The notes below the pieces were generated by a model that worked only from the letters and a program-made list of their open reading frames with translations, was not told the origin of the DNA and did not search any database. The translations under genes were made by a program, and so were the position numbers. Positions 5,397 through 5,982 of a stretch of 5,982 nt of DNA are shown piece after piece (within the stretch, counting starts at the first letter, position 1; each line of letters starts with the position of its first letter). The stretch covers positions 1 through 5,982 of the forward strand of contig QNXQ01000073.1 in NCBI GenBank assembly GCA_003978875.1, in the 5' to 3' direction. This DNA is from Aquifex sp. GTDB taxonomy: Bacteria; Aquificota; Aquificia; Aquificales; Aquificaceae.

Positions 5397-5699
5397 ATGG
5401 ATATAATGAAGGCTTATATAATCTTAAGTATCGCTTTATTTCTTATAGGATTTCTAGGTGTTATAGTTAGAAAAAATCTAATAACTATTTTAGTAAGCAC
5501 GGAATTAATGCTTAACGGTATAAATCTTGCACTTGTGGCAGCGGATAAAGTTCTCGGAAGGGTTGATGGACAAATTTTTGCCTTTTTTGTATTAACCGTT
5601 GCCGCTGCAGAAGTAGCCGTGGGTTTAGGATTGGTAATTTCAATATTTAGACTTAAAGGTTATGAAGCTTCCCATGAAATATCTCAGCTGAGGGATTGA
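5397..5699 (+). CDS. nuoK: NADH:quinone oxidoreductase subunit K (NuoK)
   Basis: NuoK is a three-helix membrane subunit related to MrpC that carries key proton-path glutamates. Helices lie at about 6-24, 28-49 and 60-84. Counting from the ATG at 5397, Glu36 (VSTELMLNGINLA) and Glu72 (TVAAAEVAVGLGLVI) fall at exactly the positions of the essential E. coli NuoK Glu36 and Glu72. That is why this start (100 aa, the standard length) is preferred over the GTG three bases upstream (5394) and the ATG at 5406. The SD is GAGGTG (5384-5389), seven bases before the ATG. Loop 2 (KNLITILVSTE) is conserved. nuoL begins one base after the stop, so coupled translation is likely. Confidence 0.95.
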   Translation: MDIMKAYIILSIALFLIGFLGVIVRKNLITILVSTELMLNGINLALVAADKVLGRVDGQIFAFFVLTVAAAEVAVGLGLVISIFRLKGYEASHEISQLRD

Positions 5700-5700
5700 A

Positions 5701-5982
5701 ATGGTGGAACTGGGAGTAGTTCTTACACCGCTAATAGCATTTTTAATAATACTGGTATTTGGGAGGAAGATAGGAGACTTAGGAAGCGGTATCCTAGCCT
5801 CAGTAGCAGCAGGTCTTACCACTATCTTCTCTCTGGTTGTTACCCTAAAAGCTATACATAACCCGATTCATATCAAACTCTACAACTTCCTACCTATAGA
5901 CAACTACACCCTCCAAATAGGCTTCTACTTCGACTCCCTCTCTTCCATAATGACCCTGGTCGTCACCTTCGTAGCCACCCTT
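5701..5982 (+). CDS. nuoL: NADH:quinone oxidoreductase subunit L (NuoL), N-terminal part, cut by the window edge
   Basis: The frame from ATG 5701 stays open to the right edge, giving the first 94 residues of a protein normally over 600 long. Helix 1 (about 2-20) contains LTPLIAFLIIL and ends in FGRK; helix 2 is at about 29-51. The segment GFYFDSLSSIMTLVVTFVAT (74-93) is the 'xDxLSxxM' motif that opens helix 3 in NuoL, with Asp78 conserved. NuoL is the distal Mrp-antiporter-like proton pump, with a long lateral helix that lies beyond the edge. Position right after nuoK supports NuoL rather than NuoM or NuoN, though those paralogues share the fold. The start has AGGG (5691-5694) six bases upstream, inside nuoK, and a 1-base gap to its stop. 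Codons from about residue 58 onward are strongly C-ending, unlike the rest of the operon (see findings). Confidence 0.9.
   Translation, partial: MVELGVVLTPLIAFLIILVFGRKIGDLGSGILASVAAGLTTIFSLVVTLKAIHNPIHIKLYNFLPIDNYTLQIGFYFDSLSSIMTLVVTFVATL

Noticed and set aside
1..5982. CRISPR arrays, tRNA/rRNA genes, insertion sequences, rho-independent terminators
   Set aside because: No spaced direct repeats, no clover-leaf sequence, no transposase fragments or terminal inverted repeats, and no GC-rich hairpin followed by a T-run were seen; nearly all of the window is coding.

Overview
The window carries most of a proton-pumping NADH:quinone oxidoreductase (respiratory complex I, nuo) operon on the + strand. 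Ahead of it lie two divergently transcribed minus-strand genes. Fused NuoC-NuoD, strong GGAGG ribosome-binding sites, AGA/AGG arginine and ATA isoleucine codons, and Glu/Lys-rich soluble domains together suggest a thermophilic bacterium of the Aquificales. The layout agrees with what I recall of the nuoA1-B1-D1-H1-I1-J1-K1-L1 cluster of Aquifex aeolicus. That species call is recognition from memory, not a database result.

Layout. Positions 1-185 (minus strand) hold the N-terminal part of a GHMP kinase, most likely homoserine kinase (thrB), cut by the window edge. Positions 208-435 (minus) encode a 75-residue, very acidic protein of unknown function, 22 bp upstream of thrB and probably co-transcribed with it. 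Positions 436-581 are the divergent intergenic region, with a good sigma-70-type promoter (TTGACA, 17 bp, TATATC) facing the nuo genes. From 582 to the right edge run nuoA, nuoB, nuoCD, nuoH, nuoI, nuoJ, nuoK and the first 94 codons of nuoL. All are on the + strand, with gaps of at most 18 bp and one overlap, so they look like a single transcript.

How the genes work together. NuoB, NuoCD and NuoI form the connecting (Q) module that passes electrons through [4Fe-4S] centres N6a, N6b and N2 to the quinone. NuoH, A, J and K are the proximal membrane arm, and NuoL is the distal antiporter-like pump. The NADH-oxidising module (nuoE, F, G), which in the E. coli order lies between nuoCD and nuoH, is absent here. 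It must be encoded elsewhere, or the complex uses another electron donor.

This is a recognisable, largely conserved operon rather than an undescribed system. The points most worth a second look are a Thr where a near-universal His beside cluster N2 is expected in the NuoD half, an altered quinone loop (GPLHP for GPQHP), a hairpin that can bury the nuoH ribosome-binding site, a sharp change of codon usage inside nuoL, and the small acidic orphan beside the operon.
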